From contig DDPM01000126.1 of assembly GCA_002342165.1 (NCBI GenBank), forward strand, positions 1,672 through 9,249: DNA of 7,578 nucleotides, written 5' to 3'. A model generated the notes under the pieces. It was given only the letters and a program-made list of their open reading frames with translations, ran no database searches and was not told the DNA's origin. The stretch's first letter is position 1. Each line of letters begins with the position of its first letter. This document shows, piece by piece, positions 6,662 to 7,578 of this stretch. The stretch comes from Hylemonella sp. UBA2468. Its GTDB lineage: Bacteria > Pseudomonadota > Gammaproteobacteria > Burkholderiales > Burkholderiaceae_C. The position numbers and the translations under genes were made by a program.

Positions 6662-7552
6662 ATGCCAAACATAAATTCTCAACCCCACTTTCCTTTTATG
6701 AAAATTTTGAACTTCAACTCTGGCCACCTTTCCCGTCGTATGGGTATTTGGGATGGCGACCTTACGCAAGCTCAAGTGATGGACGTCACCGATTTGGTCG
6801 GCGCTGACTTTATGAGCGTGTGGAACTGGTTGCAGCAGCGCACGTCGGCTGAGGCGCAAGCCCAACTCAGCGGGGCGGCGCGCTTCCCTTTAGCCGACGT
6901 CACGTTCAACAGCCCAGTGGCGCGTCCGGGCAAGGTTTTGGCTGCACCTATCAACTACAAGCTGCACATAGAAGAGATGAGTAAAAATGGCCAATCCTTT
7001 GGACACATCATCACGGACATTCGCAAGGCGGGCATCTTTCTCAAAGCTTCTTCTTCTGTGGTGGGTGCCTCGCAGGGGGTAGCGCAGCGGTTTTTGGATC
7101 GACGCACCGACCATGAAATTGAATTGTGTGTGGTGATGGGGCGAGCAGCCAACAGCGTCAGCAAGGAGGAGGCGCTCAGCTATGTGGCAGGTTATTGCTT
7201 GGGTCTGGACATGACCATCAGGGGACCTGAAGACCGCAGCTTTAGAAAATCGATCGACAGTTACACGGTCTTGGGGCCTTGGGTGGTCACCGCCGATGAG
7301 GGGCTTAACCCCGACCAGATCGACATTCAAATCGACGTCAATGGTCAAACGCGCCAAAACTCCAACACATCTGACATGGTGATGGATGTGGCAGAACTGA
7401 TTGAGTTTGCGTCCTCTTTTTACACTCTGGAGCCTGGCGATGTGCTCATGACAGGCACGCCCCAAGGTGTGGGTCCGGTGCGTCCCGGAGATCTGATGGT
7501 GGCCAAAGGAAGTGGTTTGGGTGAGATGACTGTTCACGTGCGAGCGGCTTGA
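6662..7552 (+). CDS. Fumarylacetoacetate hydrolase (FAH) family protein
   Basis: FAH-fold enzymes use a divalent metal to hydrolyse, decarboxylate or isomerise keto-enol acids, typically the late intermediates of aromatic ring-cleavage pathways. The protein has 296 residues. Its metal ligands are visible as Glu152 and Glu154 in DHEIELCVVMG and Asp183 in CLGLDMTIRG. The probable catalytic His-Glu pair is H102 and E105 in INYKLHIEEM, matching NYxxHxxE of FAHD1-like members. KSIDSYTVLGPW (196-207) and LMTGTPQGVGPVRPGD (262-277) are the usual later motifs. The substrate is not predictable; 2-hydroxyhepta-type hydratase/isomerase, acylpyruvase and oxaloacetate decarboxylase are all family activities. 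I kept the ATG at 6662 because a modest AGG (6654-6656) lies 5 nt ahead. The ATG at 6698 fits the usual family N-terminus (MKILNFNSG) slightly better but has no ribosome binding site. It is probably cotranscribed with ggt and perhaps with a gene starting at 7552. Confidence 0.9.
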   Translation: MPNINSQPHFPFMKILNFNSGHLSRRMGIWDGDLTQAQVMDVTDLVGADFMSVWNWLQQRTSAEAQAQLSGAARFPLADVTFNSPVARPGKVLAAPINYKLHIEEMSKNGQSFGHIITDIRKAGIFLKASSSVVGASQGVAQRFLDRRTDHEIELCVVMGRAANSVSKEEALSYVAGYCLGLDMTIRGPEDRSFRKSIDSYTVLGPWVVTADEGLNPDQIDIQIDVNGQTRQNSNTSDMVMDVAELIEFASSFYTLEPGDVLMTGTPQGVGPVRPGDLMVAKGSGLGEMTVHVRAA

Positions 7553-7578
7553 TGCGCCTGGATTTTGTTGGGTTCTCT
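7552..7578 (+). CDS. Possible start of a further gene, cut by the window edge
   Basis: An ATG at 7552-7554 overlaps the FAH stop codon by one base (TGATG), the arrangement seen in translationally coupled operon genes. The frame stays open for nine codons (MRLDFVGFS) to the end of the window. Too short to identify and possibly chance. Confidence 0.3.

Noticed and set aside
6890..7537. A 215-codon open frame on the minus strand opposite the FAH-family gene
   Set aside because: It lies entirely within a gene whose metal-binding and catalytic residues are all recognisable. The translation is rich in His, Arg and Thr, resembles no family I know, and has no ribosome binding site of note.

Overview
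This 7.6 kb window looks like ordinary chromosome from a betaproteobacterium, most likely Burkholderiales and probably Comamonadaceae. The reasons are the moderately GC-rich sequence, the trmJ-cysE gene pair with a Burkholderiales-type CysE (short N-terminus, long C-terminal extension), and the recognisable style of the other protein families. Taxonomy is inferred from protein recall; no search was run. I see no rRNA, tRNA, insertion sequence, CRISPR array, phage gene or riboswitch.

Layout. Positions 2-511 (+) hold the 3' part of trmJ (tRNA 2'-O-methyltransferase), cut by the window edge, followed 4 bp later by cysE (516-1292, +; serine O-acetyltransferase). Converging on it is an exported trypsin-fold/PDZ protein (1311-2402, -). 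It has lost the His and Asp of the HtrA catalytic triad but keeps the Ser, so it is probably a pseudoprotease. A 121-bp divergent intergenic region (2403-2523) carries a good sigma70-like promoter candidate facing right. It leads into two tandem, distinct class II aldolase/adducin-family enzymes (2524-3273 and 3312-3983, +), both with complete metal and acid/base residues. Converging on these with a 7-bp gap is a shikimate dehydrogenase-like gene (3991-4833, -). Its start codon overlaps the start codon of a divergent, exported gamma-glutamyltransferase (4832-6625, +). Next comes a fumarylacetoacetate hydrolase (FAH)-family enzyme (6662-7552, +). A possible further gene begins at 7552, overlapping the FAH stop by one base, and runs off the window.

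How the genes relate. trmJ-cysE is housekeeping (tRNA modification; first committed step of cysteine synthesis). The two class II aldolases, the AroE-like dehydrogenase and the FAH-family hydrolase are enzyme types that recur in catabolism of hydroxyaromatic or sugar-acid compounds. They may form a small catabolic neighbourhood, but no substrate can be read from the sequence. The gamma-glutamyltransferase would act in the periplasm on glutathione or other gamma-glutamyl compounds. Nothing here makes a convincing case for a wholly new system. The points most worth a second look are the degenerate protease, the two start codons sharing one CATG, and the altered substrate-site residue in the AroE-like protein.
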